Shown here piece after piece: positions 52,465 to 62,167 of a DNA stretch of 64,000 nt (position 1 is its first letter; each line of letters begins with the position of its first letter). The stretch comes from Akkermansiaceae bacterium UBA5689 (lineage in GTDB: Bacteria > Verrucomicrobiota > Verrucomicrobiia > Verrucomicrobiales > Akkermansiaceae), in contig DIHT01000064.1 in NCBI GenBank assembly GCA_002420305.1, forward strand, positions 9,418 to 73,417. Reading direction: 5' to 3'. The notes under the pieces were generated by a model, which did no database searches, was not told the DNA's origin, and was given only the letters and a program-made list of their open reading frames with translations. Made by a program: the position numbers and the translations under genes.

Positions 52465-52490
52465 CAAGTCGAATATTGCTCCCTCTTTCA

Positions 52491-53759
52491 ATGGATAAAC
52501 TTCTCGTCCACGGCAACAGCACTTTACAAGGCTCCATCAACATCTCGGGATCTAAAAATGCATCCCTCCCTATCCTCGCGGCCACTCTACTCTCTGATCA
52601 GGCCTCAATCATACGCCGGGTTCCGGATGTTTCGGATACCAACTACATGCTGCAGATTCTCCGTGCCCTTGGTGCGGAAGTGGAACGCTCAAGCGGAACC
52701 GTAAGGGTCGAACCGTCAACGATCTCTCCAGAAGCACCCTACGATCTGGTCAGGAAAATGCGGGCCTCCATCTGCGTGATGGGCCCCCTTCTCGCCCGGG
52801 TCGGCAGAGCCAAGATATCTCTACCCGGTGGCTGCATCATAGGGGACCGACCTGTGGACCTTCATATTAAAGCCATGCAGGGCCTCGGCGCTGCCGTTGA
52901 GATGCAAGGAGGAGATATCGTTCTGAGCGCCCCTAACGGACTTGTTGGAGCAGAGATCGACATGAGAGGAAAGCACGGCCCCACCGTTCTCGGAACTGAT
53001 AACCTCATGATGGCTGCCGCCCTAGCCCGGGGAACTACAGTTATTGACTCCGCGGCGAGTGAACCGGAAGTCGTGGACCTTGCTGACTTCCTCGTGAAGA
53101 TGGGCGCCAAGATCTCCGGCGCAGGCACTCGCCGGATCGTCGTTGAAGGAGTCGGACACCTGAAAGGAGTCGAGCACAACATAATCCCCGACCGAATCGA
53201 GGCAGGGACCTTCATGGTTGCAGGCGCGATGGCAGGCCAGGGAGTCACCTTGAAACGAGTTAGAGCCGACCACCTCGGTGCAGCAACCGGCATTCTCGAA
53301 GAGGCTGGTCATTTAGTGGACTTCAGCCCCGATGGCACAGAGGTTCATATTACCCCCGGCGCAAACCCGCGGGGCTGCGATATTTCTACCGCTCCATTTC
53401 CAGGATTTCCCACAGACATGCAGGCTCAATTTACCGCGATGTTTGCAACTACCCCGGGAATATCAGTAGTGGAAGACACTATTTTTCCTCAGCGGTTCAT
53501 GCACTGCTCAGAGATGAAGCGTATGGGCGCTGAGATCAAAGTCGATGGTGGTAGCGCGCTAATTCGCGGAGTGGAGAATCTCAGTGCTGCGCCAGTAATG
53601 GCCTCGGACCTCCGAGCCTCAGCCGCGCTGGTACTGGCAGCTCTCCGGGCCCGGGGAACGACCGAAATCAATCGCCTCTATCATATCGATCGGGGCTACG
53701 AGCATATCGACGAAAAACTCCTCCAACTCGGAGGAAAAGTAGAGCGCATCCCAGACTGA
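52491..53759 (+). CDS. murA: UDP-N-acetylglucosamine 1-carboxyvinyltransferase
   Basis: The 422-residue enzyme commits UDP-GlcNAc to peptidoglycan synthesis with PEP. The active-site Cys is Cys115 in LPGGCIIGDRPVDLH, identical in position to E. coli, so the enzyme should be sensitive to fosfomycin-type inhibition. GSKNASLPILAATLL is the opening strand, and HGPTVLGTDNLMMAAALARG and AGTFMVAGAMAG are conserved. It follows prmC by 26 bases; prfA, prmC and murA form one operon. Confidence 0.96.
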   Translation: MDKLLVHGNSTLQGSINISGSKNASLPILAATLLSDQASIIRRVPDVSDTNYMLQILRALGAEVERSSGTVRVEPSTISPEAPYDLVRKMRASICVMGPLLARVGRAKISLPGGCIIGDRPVDLHIKAMQGLGAAVEMQGGDIVLSAPNGLVGAEIDMRGKHGPTVLGTDNLMMAAALARGTTVIDSAASEPEVVDLADFLVKMGAKISGAGTRRIVVEGVGHLKGVEHNIIPDRIEAGTFMVAGAMAGQGVTLKRVRADHLGAATGILEEAGHLVDFSPDGTEVHITPGANPRGCDISTAPFPGFPTDMQAQFTAMFATTPGISVVEDTIFPQRFMHCSEMKRMGAEIKVDGGSALIRGVENLSAAPVMASDLRASAALVLAALRARGTTEINRLYHIDRGYEHIDEKLLQLGGKVERIPD

Positions 53760-53820
53760 ACACCTGTGATCACGATGTTCCATATTGGCAGCCTTCCTCA
53801 TATTGTGGTAGGACAACTCT

Positions 53821-54897
53821 ATGAACCCAGTCACCAGCCGAGCATTGCTCAGCCTTCTCCTCCTGAGCTCTTCCTCTTCACTCGTGGCAATTCCCACAAC
53901 GGCCACCTTAACGGCTGTGAACGAGCAGAACTTTAATAGGATCACCCTCGAGTTCGAACCACCAGTTCTACCCACGGGCCGGGACACCACCAGACTATCC
54001 GGATCCATCGAGGTTCTCCTTGAGATTGACCCGGTCACCGATCGGGTCTCCGAAATGACCATTCTTGACGGTGACGTTCAGGGCAGTGCAGTCGAGCTTT
54101 CGGGAAGCACTTTTCTGATTGGAAGCTACGATCTTGAAAGCTCCACCCTTGGCGCCACTCTCGACACCCCGTTACCTCCAGGGGTTGTTGATCCGGCCAC
54201 CGGGGAGTTCGACTCCTCCCAGCATACCTTCACGGTGAGCAGCGGGACACTTGGTGGCAATATCCGTATCGGGCTTCTCGGCATTAATGAAAATCTTGAT
54301 TTTGATTTCACTAATGAACCGGTCGGAGGAACAGGCCTTGGAACCGGCTCTGTCACGCTCACCCCAACGACCATTACTCCAACAAGCAAGGCCTATAACG
54401 TGGACGTGCAGCTTCCCATTGCAGTCGACCAGGTATTCGAAGCCGCAGGCGTTGAGGTCCCCATCCGGGCCGAGGGAGCTGCCAAGCTGTCTGGTCCAGC
54501 GACTGTTCAAATCACACCTGAGGACCCTTTCACTCTGTGGGCCACCGCGAATGGGATTTCTGGCGCCACTCCACTCGAAGACTCGAATGAGGATGGAGTA
54601 TCCAATGGAATCCAATGGGCTCTTGGCCTAAACGCCTCCGAAAACCCTTTTCCTCACCTCCTGCAACCGGGTGAAGTAAACGCAGCCACGGTAGCGTTCA
54701 GCCTCTCCCTACCGAAAGGAGGCACAGCCAGTGCCCTTCTTGTCACAACGGGTTCGGACCCCCTCCGGCCATTCTCTCCCGTTGGTCCTGCTCTAATCAG
54801 CACGGGAAGAAACCCGATCCCGGCGGGAACGAGTGGAGACGTGACTATAAGGATCCCGAGGGGCCAGCGAGGCTTCATCCAGCTTTCCACCCCCTGA
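53821..54897 (+). CDS. Secreted beta-rich protein with Verrucomicrobia-type C-terminal segment
   Basis: The 358-residue protein has a signal peptide (ALLSLLLLSSSSSLVAI). The mature part is beta-rich with many Thr/Gly/Pro residues (LTPTTITPTSKAYNVDV, TGLGTGSVTLT). Near residue 245 it contains EDSNEDGVSNGIQWALGLN, the short segment found at the C-terminal part of many secreted proteins of Verrucomicrobia and Planctomycetes. Catalytic residues are not seen. The start is ATG 53821, 61 bases after murA; it is convergent with ftsH. Confidence 0.7.
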   Translation: MNPVTSRALLSLLLLSSSSSLVAIPTTATLTAVNEQNFNRITLEFEPPVLPTGRDTTRLSGSIEVLLEIDPVTDRVSEMTILDGDVQGSAVELSGSTFLIGSYDLESSTLGATLDTPLPPGVVDPATGEFDSSQHTFTVSSGTLGGNIRIGLLGINENLDFDFTNEPVGGTGLGTGSVTLTPTTITPTSKAYNVDVQLPIAVDQVFEAAGVEVPIRAEGAAKLSGPATVQITPEDPFTLWATANGISGATPLEDSNEDGVSNGIQWALGLNASENPFPHLLQPGEVNAATVAFSLSLPKGGTASALLVTTGSDPLRPFSPVGPALISTGRNPIPAGTSGDVTIRIPRGQRGFIQLSTP

Positions 54898-54931
54898 AGG
54901 GGGCTTCCAGAGCAAACGCCCGGGACAATAC

Positions 54932-57295
54932 TCAGGCTGGAACCGGGTCGGGCAACGGCCCGTCGTCCTCTTCCTGCTGCTCATTGTCGCCCTTCAGTGA
55001 TGCCGTTGGCTCAGGGTCAGATGGCAACTCGGGAGGCTTGGGAGAACGTGGAGGGCTCTTCATTTCGCCGTGCTCTATGAGGTCCATAATGTGAGCACCA
55101 TCCAACGTTTCAAACTCCAACAACGCCTCAGCGATCAGCTCAAGCTTATCGCGGTTCTTTGTAAGGATCTTCTTCGCATCGGCGTAAGCCCGGTCAATAA
55201 TCCGGCGGATCTCGGCATCGATTTTTTTAGCCGTTTCTTCCGAGTAGTTTTTTGGCTTCGAAATATCCCGGGCAAGAAAAACCTCCTCTCGCGCCTCTCC
55301 GTATTCCACCATTCCCAGCTCCTCGCTCATACCCCATTCGCACACCATCCTTCTCGCCAGACTAGTTGCCTGCCTGATATCTCCTGACGCTCCGTTCGTC
55401 ACATCGCCAAAGACGATCTCTTCAGCCACTCTTCCACCCATCGTCACAATCAGCTGCTCCAGCCCTTCGATCTTGTGAACTTGGAACTTATCTTCCTCGG
55501 GTAGATGGAAAGCCGCACCGAGGTATGGCCCCCTCGGAATGATTGTTACCTTGTGGAGCTGGTCGGTATTCTCAAGTGTTGCCAAGAGAAGGGCATGCCC
55601 AGCCTCGTGATACGCTGTCAGCTTCTTCTCCTTCTCGCTCAGGGCCAGACTCCGCCGCTCTCTTCCCCATCGCACCTTGTCGCGCGCCTCCTCCAGCTCG
55701 GCAACCGTGACTGCCTTCAGATCTTTACTCGCCGCCAGCAGGGCCGACTCATTGATTATATTGGCAAGTTCTGCACCCGAGAAGCCAGGTGTTCCTCGAG
55801 CAACCGTGCCCAGGTCCGTCCCGGCGGCCAACTTGATCTTTTTGGCGTGCACCTTCAGAATCTGCTCCCGGCCCTTGACGTCGGGAAGAGACACGGTCAC
55901 CTGCCTGTCAAACCGGCCCGGGCGGAGAAGTGCGGGATCCAACACATCAGGACGGTTAGTTGCCGCGATGATTATCACGCCCTCCTGTGTATCAAAGCCG
56001 TCCATTTCAACCAAAAGGGCATTTAGAGTCTGCTCCCTCTCGTCATGGCCGCCCCCCATTCCGTGGCCCCGATGACGACCTACAGCATCGATCTCATCGA
56101 TAAAAACAAGACACGGAGCGTGTTTCTTGCCTTGCTCGAACATGTCGCGAACCCTGCTTGCACCAACCCCTACAAACATTTCCACAAAATCCGATCCGCT
56201 GATACTGAAAAACGGCACGTTAGCCTCACCCGCGATCGCTCTTGCAAGAAGGGTCTTCCCCGTGCCCGGGGGGCCAACCATGAGAACGCCCTTGGGGATG
56301 TTTCCGCCAAGCTTCTGAAACTTCCTGGGATCCTTCAGGAAATCGACAATCTCCCACAGCTCTTCCTTTGCCTCCTGGATACCAGCAACATCCTTAAAGG
56401 TAACCTTGGCCCCATCCGTATTCATCATCTTCGCCTTGGATTTCCCAAAACTCATTGCACCCCGACCCGCCTGCTTCATCTGATGCCGGAACAAGAGAAA
56501 GAGCAGCACTATCAGGATCAATATCGGGAGAAAACTAAGAAGAACGGTCTTCATATAATTGCTCTCCCTGCGATAGAGCACCCCGGCGTTAAAGAGCATA
56601 TTCAGCTCGTCCTGCATCGCCATCATGTTGACCGGAACGACAAACTTCCAGGGCTTCTTGACTTCTTGCTCTTTTCCGAGCGACTTGGCGACTTTTGCCT
56701 GTCGCTGACCGATAAGATACGCATCCCTTGAGTCGGGTATCGCCACCAACTTCAAATCAAGAACCTTGTATCCAAGTGTTCCCTCCCCGTCGTCTTTTGA
56801 TGCCTCCCCTGACATCGGCGCCGCCCACTTCTCAAAGTCAGCAAAACTATAAGTGCCCTGTGCACTCGTAATATCTCCTCCCAAACCTGGATCATCCGCT
56901 CCCACGGTCTCCACCTTCGACCCCACTAAGCGCGTCAGCTTGGGTCCATCGAGATCAAGGTTGATCCGAATTGTAAACGCTTCCGTGGCCCCAAGTTCAT
57001 ACGTCCCGTCATCTTGGTGCCAGCCTACGATCTGCGCATTAAACGCGGCCTCGGTTGTCACCACCTCGAGCTTAAAACGGGTATCGTCCAGAATGACTTT
57101 CCCCTCCTCTAGACTTCTTTTGAACTGGGTGAATGAGATTGGTCGACCTTTCCCGTTTCCCTTATTGCCGAATGCGATTGCAAGAAGACCGAACGCCATC
57201 GCGAAAAGGAGCAGAAACCGCCAGTTAAAACCTCGGGACTCTGTAGGTTTGCGAGGGTCCTTGGAATCAGGTTTTGGAGGATGTTCGTCTGCCAT
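54932..57295 (-). CDS. ftsH: ATP-dependent zinc metalloprotease FtsH, enlarged periplasmic domain
   Basis: The 787-residue membrane-bound AAA protease degrades unassembled and regulatory proteins. Membrane segment 1 spans ~26-43, segment 2 ~251-270. The region between (~205 residues) is about 130 residues larger than in E. coli FtsH (75). The AAA module has Walker A GPPGTGKT (341-348), Walker B LVFIDEIDA (397-405) and the SRH RPGRFDRQV. The protease domain has HEAGH (564-568) with the third zinc ligand further on. The C-terminal tail is acidic and Pro-rich. The ATG at 57295 is chosen because the upstream extension is not conserved. Confidence 0.95.
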   Translation of the reverse strand: MADEHPPKPDSKDPRKPTESRGFNWRFLLLFAMAFGLLAIAFGNKGNGKGRPISFTQFKRSLEEGKVILDDTRFKLEVVTTEAAFNAQIVGWHQDDGTYELGATEAFTIRINLDLDGPKLTRLVGSKVETVGADDPGLGGDITSAQGTYSFADFEKWAAPMSGEASKDDGEGTLGYKVLDLKLVAIPDSRDAYLIGQRQAKVAKSLGKEQEVKKPWKFVVPVNMMAMQDELNMLFNAGVLYRRESNYMKTVLLSFLPILILIVLLFLLFRHQMKQAGRGAMSFGKSKAKMMNTDGAKVTFKDVAGIQEAKEELWEIVDFLKDPRKFQKLGGNIPKGVLMVGPPGTGKTLLARAIAGEANVPFFSISGSDFVEMFVGVGASRVRDMFEQGKKHAPCLVFIDEIDAVGRHRGHGMGGGHDEREQTLNALLVEMDGFDTQEGVIIIAATNRPDVLDPALLRPGRFDRQVTVSLPDVKGREQILKVHAKKIKLAAGTDLGTVARGTPGFSGAELANIINESALLAASKDLKAVTVAELEEARDKVRWGRERRSLALSEKEKKLTAYHEAGHALLLATLENTDQLHKVTIIPRGPYLGAAFHLPEEDKFQVHKIEGLEQLIVTMGGRVAEEIVFGDVTNGASGDIRQATSLARRMVCEWGMSEELGMVEYGEAREEVFLARDISKPKNYSEETAKKIDAEIRRIIDRAYADAKKILTKNRDKLELIAEALLEFETLDGAHIMDLIEHGEMKSPPRSPKPPELPSDPEPTASLKGDNEQQEEDDGPLPDPVPA

Positions 57296-57393
57296 TTTGG
57301 TAGTTTCGTCGTCGAGAAGAAGGGCAACCCTCCCAGGGGAGGCTAGCCCAGCCGTATAAAAATAAAATTGAAATTTTACCCTCTGGATAGCAA

Positions 57394-58140
57394 TCAATGA
57401 CTAGGGCAGTCAACGACCTGTTGAAGCCCTCTTGCCGCAATCTCGACCTGTCGGGAAAGCAATGGTTCGGCCAGAAGAATACCCATGATTAATAGTCCCT
57501 CCCGGGTATTCACAGGTATCACCTCAAGCACCGACCCTTGTTGAACCTTGATATGAAGATTCCCCACAGCCGCGGATCCTGCCTGCCGTTTAGCTGTAAA
57601 CGCTGCCTGCGCAAGGGTTCTGGCAAGTTGATGGAGCTTTTCAGACTTAATTTCATCAACAAGCACTTCCCCGGTCCGTTCGAGGAGAAAATAGGATTGA
57701 GATCCCAATGCGTCGTGAAGCCAGCCCCCAAAAGGAACCAGCCTCTCGATTATTGAATCTCCGCGGCCTTCTCCATCATCTCCTATCATTCTCTGCTCCT
57801 CGCGAGCCGAGAAGGCCCTTACAGCCCCCACCGACCTCCCTTCCACGGCTTCCCCCGGAGCATCGACTGGACTTCCCAGAAGCCCTCCTTTGCGAGCAAG
57901 GTCACGCGCCGAAGCAAGCGCGTCACGCGCCTTACTTACGCCTCTGCTCTGCCCTGATACAGCATCCGAGGAGACCTCTACACTCTGACACGATTCGGCT
58001 TCATAGCCTTCGAACTGCTTGCCAAACGGGGCCTCCTCGGGATCCAGACTGGGCTCACCCGAATCGTCAGGATGAACAAGTAATGCATTAGCCATCCGCC
58101 GCAGCTCGGAGACATCTACCCATGATTCAATTGGATCCAT
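57394..58140 (-). CDS. Roadblock/LC7-like domain protein with acidic N-terminus
   Basis: The 248-residue protein has an N-terminal ~125-residue acidic, low-complexity part. The C-terminal half (VPFGGWLHDALGSQSYFLLERTGEVLVDEIKSEKLHQLARTL ... LHIKVQQGSVLEVIPVNTREGLLIMGILLAEPL) has the alternation of a Roadblock/LC7 fold (tentative assignment). Such small domains often partner with ParA/MinD-type or Ras-like GTPases. The gene is directly downstream of the ParA-family ATPase (79 bases), supporting this link. Confidence 0.55.
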   Translation of the reverse strand: MDPIESWVDVSELRRMANALLVHPDDSGEPSLDPEEAPFGKQFEGYEAESCQSVEVSSDAVSGQSRGVSKARDALASARDLARKGGLLGSPVDAPGEAVEGRSVGAVRAFSAREEQRMIGDDGEGRGDSIIERLVPFGGWLHDALGSQSYFLLERTGEVLVDEIKSEKLHQLARTLAQAAFTAKRQAGSAAVGNLHIKVQQGSVLEVIPVNTREGLLIMGILLAEPLLSRQVEIAARGLQQVVDCPSH

Positions 58141-58219
58141 CGCGTTTGAGGTATATTAAAAGAGTGACCATTGAGCGCAGTAGGCGCACAGGCTGGTCTC
58201 TCGCACCTTGCTAGCCCCC

Positions 58220-58987
58220 CTAGATAAAGCCAAGCCTACTTTCAATTTCAATGCGAAGACGGTCGAAAAGAGCCAAGACCTCATCTCCCCCTTCCATCAC
58301 TCCCGCTGGGAGACCACGGGCACTGGCCGTAACGAAAAGATCTCCTCGCGGCACCACAGTGTTCATTACCATCTCTGGCGGCATTATCGCCCTCAGCGCT
58401 TTGCCCGTATCTCGGCTCTCAGGCAAATGCTCCTGCATCATGGTGAGCACCACACCCAGAATCACTAATCTTGGATTGGCAATCCGCATTCGCGTCAGAG
58501 CTTCCAGCATTTTCGGCACGGATCGGATTCCCAGGGGCTCTGCCTGCTGGGGCATAAGAACAGCATCCGCCATGGAAAGCACATCTGCAGTGGCTCCAAA
58601 AAGTCCGGCTGCAGTGTCGATGATGCAGATATCGATTCCCAAGTCTGCCAATTCACCGTGCAAATTACGGAGACGTGAGGCCACTCCGGACGAGGGGGTC
58701 CCGTTGAGATCGTAATCACTCGCTTGCCCAGCGGGAATCAGGCTGAGGGTCTGCATTCTGGTCGGAACCAGCAATCCCCCTACCTTGACCTCTGCATCAT
58801 CTATATAGTCATAAAACCCAGCGAGGAGCCGACTCTGGCGAGTCAGGGAGAGACCTACGGACCCTTGGGGATCTGCATCAACAAGAACCGTCCGGTTCCC
58901 GTTCCTGCCGAAGGCGTGCGCCAAATTGATCGCAACTGTCGTTTTTCCGACGCCGCCTTTTTGACTCGAGATCGCGATTGTAACCAC
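58220..58987 (-). CDS. ParA/MinD-family ATPase
   Basis: The 255-residue protein starts MVTIAISSQKGGVGKTTVAINLAHAFG, the deviant Walker A of the family, with VDADPQGSVGLSL as the second nucleotide segment and ICIIDTAAGLFGATADVLSMADAVLMPQQAEPLG as Walker B plus the following loop. It is related to Soj/ParA but the dimer segment and C-terminus differ from the ParA at 31087, so it is a second family member. It lies upstream of the roadblock-like gene on the same strand. The pair may position an intracellular cargo; no parB or parS is present. Confidence 0.82.
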   Translation of the reverse strand: MVTIAISSQKGGVGKTTVAINLAHAFGRNGNRTVLVDADPQGSVGLSLTRQSRLLAGFYDYIDDAEVKVGGLLVPTRMQTLSLIPAGQASDYDLNGTPSSGVASRLRNLHGELADLGIDICIIDTAAGLFGATADVLSMADAVLMPQQAEPLGIRSVPKMLEALTRMRIANPRLVILGVVLTMMQEHLPESRDTGKALRAIMPPEMVMNTVVPRGDLFVTASARGLPAGVMEGGDEVLALFDRLRIEIESRLGFI

Positions 58988-59368
58988 AGCTGATAGGTGG
59001 TCGAAGTGTACTCCCAGACACCCGATGAAAAAGCCTTTTATCTCAAGAGTCTCGATATCCCATACCAGACATAAAGCATCTCTTGCCTACCGCCGTCTTG
59101 CCCCATCAGCTGCTTTAACGATCCCCTTCTAACTCCATTCCTCCCGCTTCCACTAGGCAGGGGTTAGGATCTCGAAACCCCTCTTCGGAAACATCCTCTG
59201 AACCTGAAGCACATGAAGATTTGATTGTTTTTGAGCAAGTTACGTATTTTGCCCCCATATCAGAGTTGGTGAAAATCCGGGGTTTTTCTGCGATCGCACC
59301 TTGCAACAGCGTCCCTTCCTCCGCCTTTCCCGGAAGATCAATAAATTCATTGGCCAAGCCCGCGCCTT
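58988..59368. other. Intergenic stretch upstream of the exported coiled-coil protein
   Basis: No RNA gene or repeat was recognised. On the minus strand a 103-residue ORF (59115-59426) contains CSYCGAKG but reads across the start of the plus-strand gene and has no support as a gene. A/T-rich segments between 59200 and 59260 could hold a promoter, but no clear boxes are seen. Confidence 0.35.
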
Positions 59369-60766
59369 TTGCCCCACAATAGCTGCACACCAGCCCCCTG
59401 CTTTGCCTTGATTCCTCGCCCATCACTCCGCCCCTCGATCATCATCCTTTCTCTCAGCCTGTCTGCCTTGCTTGCTCAAGCCGACAGGGTGCATTTCAAT
59501 GATGGCCGCCCGCCAAAGGAGGGCAAAGTGGTCTTTAACACCCCGAGCGTCGTTGAACTGAAATGGGAAAAACGGCCCGGCATTTTTCAAACCGACCGCT
59601 TTCTGAAGGCGAACATCGAGCGTGTCGAGATAGACACCAAGGAAGATATTCAATTCCGTAACATGGGGCAGTTGCTCCCTACTCCGGATAGACTAACTCC
59701 AGAGGACTACCAGCGTAGGATCGTAAAGTGCAAAGCTTTCCTCGATCTGTTTCCCAATGGAAGCCATGCCTCCAAAGTGGAACTTATCCTCACAACACTT
59801 GAGGAGGAAAACGAAAAGGCCGTAGCCGGCGGACTTAAACTGCAAAACAAATGGATTTCTCCGGAGGAGAGAAGGCGCGACAGCTACGGGATTGATGCAG
59901 GCTTAGAATACGCAGACATGGTGACAGCTAAGGAATCGTCGGACTTGAAAATGGCCCTACGCCACTTTGAGAATATCCAGTCCGACTTCTCCGGTTCAAC
60001 TCATTATGCCAAGGCGAGCGCCCTGGCCATTGAGGCAATGAAGTCCTACCAGCCGATTTTGCAGAAGCGGATCGCCCAGGTACAGTTTAAGAGACAAGAT
60101 CGTGAGCGTGCGCGGGCTACCCTTCCTCCCAACGTAAGAGCTCAGAACAAGGCCGCCCAGGACAAGACCGATGCAACTTACCTCAAACTCGTTGCCCGAG
60201 AGACCAGTGAGTTGAAGACAAAATGGCTTACCCTTAACGAGTATCACAGCGACCCCATTCGAAAGGTCCTCAACACTCTCAAAAATACCCTCTCCACTCT
60301 GGAAAAAGAGACCCCTGCAGAAGATTCCTCCTTCGCGGACTCACTCCATCAGGATGCATGGGACGCGGTAAGCAGAGGAGACCTTGAAGCGGTAGAGGAA
60401 ATACTCCGGGAACTCAAATCGCTCAAGGTTCCAGAGCGCTACCTTGCCCTGCTTCAAGAGGCATCTGAAACAAAGGAAGAAAATGAACAACCTCTTCCTA
60501 CCGGCCAAGAGGCAGGAGACGAGGACAAGCCAGAAGAAGAGGCTGCTACCGAAGAACCCGCTGAGGAAATCGAGACAAAAGCCGACAAAGAGACCATTTC
60601 AAAAACCCCATCGAAAAAACCGACCAAGAGCAGCCCTTCTGCTTCGGTTTCGAGTGCCGACCAAGACTCGGGAACATCCAAGGTTCAGGTGATCTTTGTA
60701 GTTGTTCTTATTGTCGTTATAGCCGGGGCCCTTGGGGCGGCGTTTCTTGGAAGAAAGAAGAAATAG
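59369..60766 (+). CDS. Exported protein with C-terminal membrane anchor (PTPDL-like)
   Basis: The protein (up to 465 residues) has a signal-peptide-like segment (SIIILSLSLSALLAQA). A motif LLPTPDRLTPEDYQRRI occurs near residue 105; a family named after a PTPDL motif is known to me from Verrucomicrobia, so the assignment is tentative. The central part is helical (EDYQRRIVKCKAFLDLFPNG, YHSDPIRKVLNTLKNTLSTLE). An acidic low-complexity stretch (~395-435) leads to a C-terminal membrane segment (VIFVVVLIVVIAGALGAAFLG) with a basic tail RKKK. The start is uncertain; a TTG at 59408 is an alternative to the one at 59369. The function is unknown. Confidence 0.65.
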   Translation: MPHNSCTPAPCFALIPRPSLRPSIIILSLSLSALLAQADRVHFNDGRPPKEGKVVFNTPSVVELKWEKRPGIFQTDRFLKANIERVEIDTKEDIQFRNMGQLLPTPDRLTPEDYQRRIVKCKAFLDLFPNGSHASKVELILTTLEEENEKAVAGGLKLQNKWISPEERRRDSYGIDAGLEYADMVTAKESSDLKMALRHFENIQSDFSGSTHYAKASALAIEAMKSYQPILQKRIAQVQFKRQDRERARATLPPNVRAQNKAAQDKTDATYLKLVARETSELKTKWLTLNEYHSDPIRKVLNTLKNTLSTLEKETPAEDSSFADSLHQDAWDAVSRGDLEAVEEILRELKSLKVPERYLALLQEASETKEENEQPLPTGQEAGDEDKPEEEAATEEPAEEIETKADKETISKTPSKKPTKSSPSASVSSADQDSGTSKVQVIFVVVLIVVIAGALGAAFLGRKKK

Positions 60767-60793
60767 CGATCAACACCTTACCTCTGGTCAAGC

Positions 60794-61390
60794 ATGTCAC
60801 AACCCCTACGGCGCGCGGAGCAGTGCCGCAAAACTACAGAGACCAACGTCTCGCTAGCCCTGAATCTTGACGGAGAAGGACTGTCCAGCATTGAGACTGG
60901 AATTCCTTTCTTTGACCATATGCTCACGCTCTTCTCGCGTCATTCTCTCATTGATCTGAATCTAAAGGTCACAGGGGATGTGGAGGTGGACTACCATCAC
61001 ACTGTAGAAGATAGCGGAATCGTATTGGGCGAGTGCCTGAGGGAAGCACTTGGCGAAAAGCAGGGGATCACCAGATACGGTCATGCGTATGTGCCTATGG
61101 ATGAAACGCTCTCCCGGGTGGTCGTGGATCTTAGCAATCGGCCGTGGCTTGAATTTAATGCCCCTGAGGGCAGCCCTGATGCTCAAAACTTCCCTTTCAG
61201 TCTCGTCGAGGAATTCTTCCGAGCCCTCGCCTCGAATCTTCGCGCTAATATCCACGTCGAAATTTTCTATGGCCGTGATGGCCACCACATAGCAGAGAGT
61301 GCCTTTAAGTCTTTGGCTCGCGCCCTGCGAACCGCAGTGAAGAGGGACGAAAGAGTGAAGGGTATACCGAGCACTAAGGAAGCCCTCTAG
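60794..61390 (+). CDS. hisB: Imidazoleglycerol-phosphate dehydratase
   Basis: The 198-residue enzyme removes water from IGP in histidine synthesis using bound Mn2+. His and Glu clusters of the family are seen: ETGIPFFDHMLTLFSRHSLIDL, VDYHHTVEDSGIVLGE, RYGHAYVPMDETLSRVVVDLSNRPWLEF and HIAESAFKSLARALRTAV. It is monofunctional (no phosphatase part). It is followed by hisH 50 bases downstream; both belong to one operon with further his genes outside the window. Confidence 0.96.
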   Translation: MSQPLRRAEQCRKTTETNVSLALNLDGEGLSSIETGIPFFDHMLTLFSRHSLIDLNLKVTGDVEVDYHHTVEDSGIVLGECLREALGEKQGITRYGHAYVPMDETLSRVVVDLSNRPWLEFNAPEGSPDAQNFPFSLVEEFFRALASNLRANIHVEIFYGRDGHHIAESAFKSLARALRTAVKRDERVKGIPSTKEAL

Positions 61391-61440
61391 TGAGCCACTC
61401 TTCCGCCAAGGCGAAACCTTCTACCATCCAGCCTTGACCC

Positions 61441-62064
61441 TTGTCTCCGAAATCCAAAGTTGGCGTTATTGATTATGGCGGCGGTAATATACGCAGCCTG
61501 ATTCAGGCTCTTGAAAAACTCGGCATTTCTCCGGAACTAGTCACTTCACCAGAGCAGCTGGAACCTCTTTCACACCTCTTCTTTCCCGGACAAGGCGCTT
61601 TTGGCGATTGCATGAAGAAATTGAGAGGTCTTGGACTTGTTGATTCCATTTTTGAATGGATTCAACAGGACAAACCCTTTTTCGGCATTTGTGTCGGCTA
61701 TCAACTTTTGTTCGAGGACAGTGAGGAGAGCCCGGAGAGCAAAGGGCTTTCAGTGATCGAAGGTAACGTCGTGCGGTTCAGAGAAGAGGGTATCAAGGTC
61801 CCTCACATGGGCTGGAATAGCGCGCAACTCCGGGACCCTAATCTCGAGCCCTGGATGGGCCTGGGGCTGAATCCTTACTTTTATTTCGTGCACTCTTACC
61901 ATCCCAATCCAGAGGATAGCTCAATCTGCGCAGCGATGACAGAATATGGAGTAAGCTTTCCCAGCGCTGTCCAGAGAGGCCGCCTCATCGCAACTCAGTT
62001 CCATCCCGAGAAGAGCCAAAAGGCCGGAATGAACCTTATCGAAAACTTTCTTCTACAGAAGTGA
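61441..62064 (+). CDS. hisH: Imidazole glycerol phosphate synthase subunit HisH
   Basis: The 207-residue class I glutamine amidotransferase supplies ammonia to HisF. VGVIDYGGGNIRSLIQAL is the N-terminal strand, the nucleophile Cys is in FGICVGYQLLFE, and the His-Glu of the triad in TQFHPEKSQ. The oxyanion segment is FPGQGAFGDCM. The start is TTG at 61441, as no ATG is available in frame. It is followed by dnaN in convergent orientation. HisF is not in the window. Confidence 0.95.
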   Translation: MSPKSKVGVIDYGGGNIRSLIQALEKLGISPELVTSPEQLEPLSHLFFPGQGAFGDCMKKLRGLGLVDSIFEWIQQDKPFFGICVGYQLLFEDSEESPESKGLSVIEGNVVRFREEGIKVPHMGWNSAQLRDPNLEPWMGLGLNPYFYFVHSYHPNPEDSSICAAMTEYGVSFPSAVQRGRLIATQFHPEKSQKAGMNLIENFLLQK

Positions 62065-62167
62065 TTCACCGATCAGCAACTATTAGTCCTGTAGAAGCAA
62101 GAGGCTCTTACATCGAATCCCTTGAAGGCTTGAGCGACGTGCTACAGGCCAAGACGAACGACTTCTT

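Noticed and set aside
59115..59426. 103-residue minus-strand ORF with CSYCGAKG
   Set aside because: It overlaps the 5' end of a plus-strand gene and has no further recognisable features.
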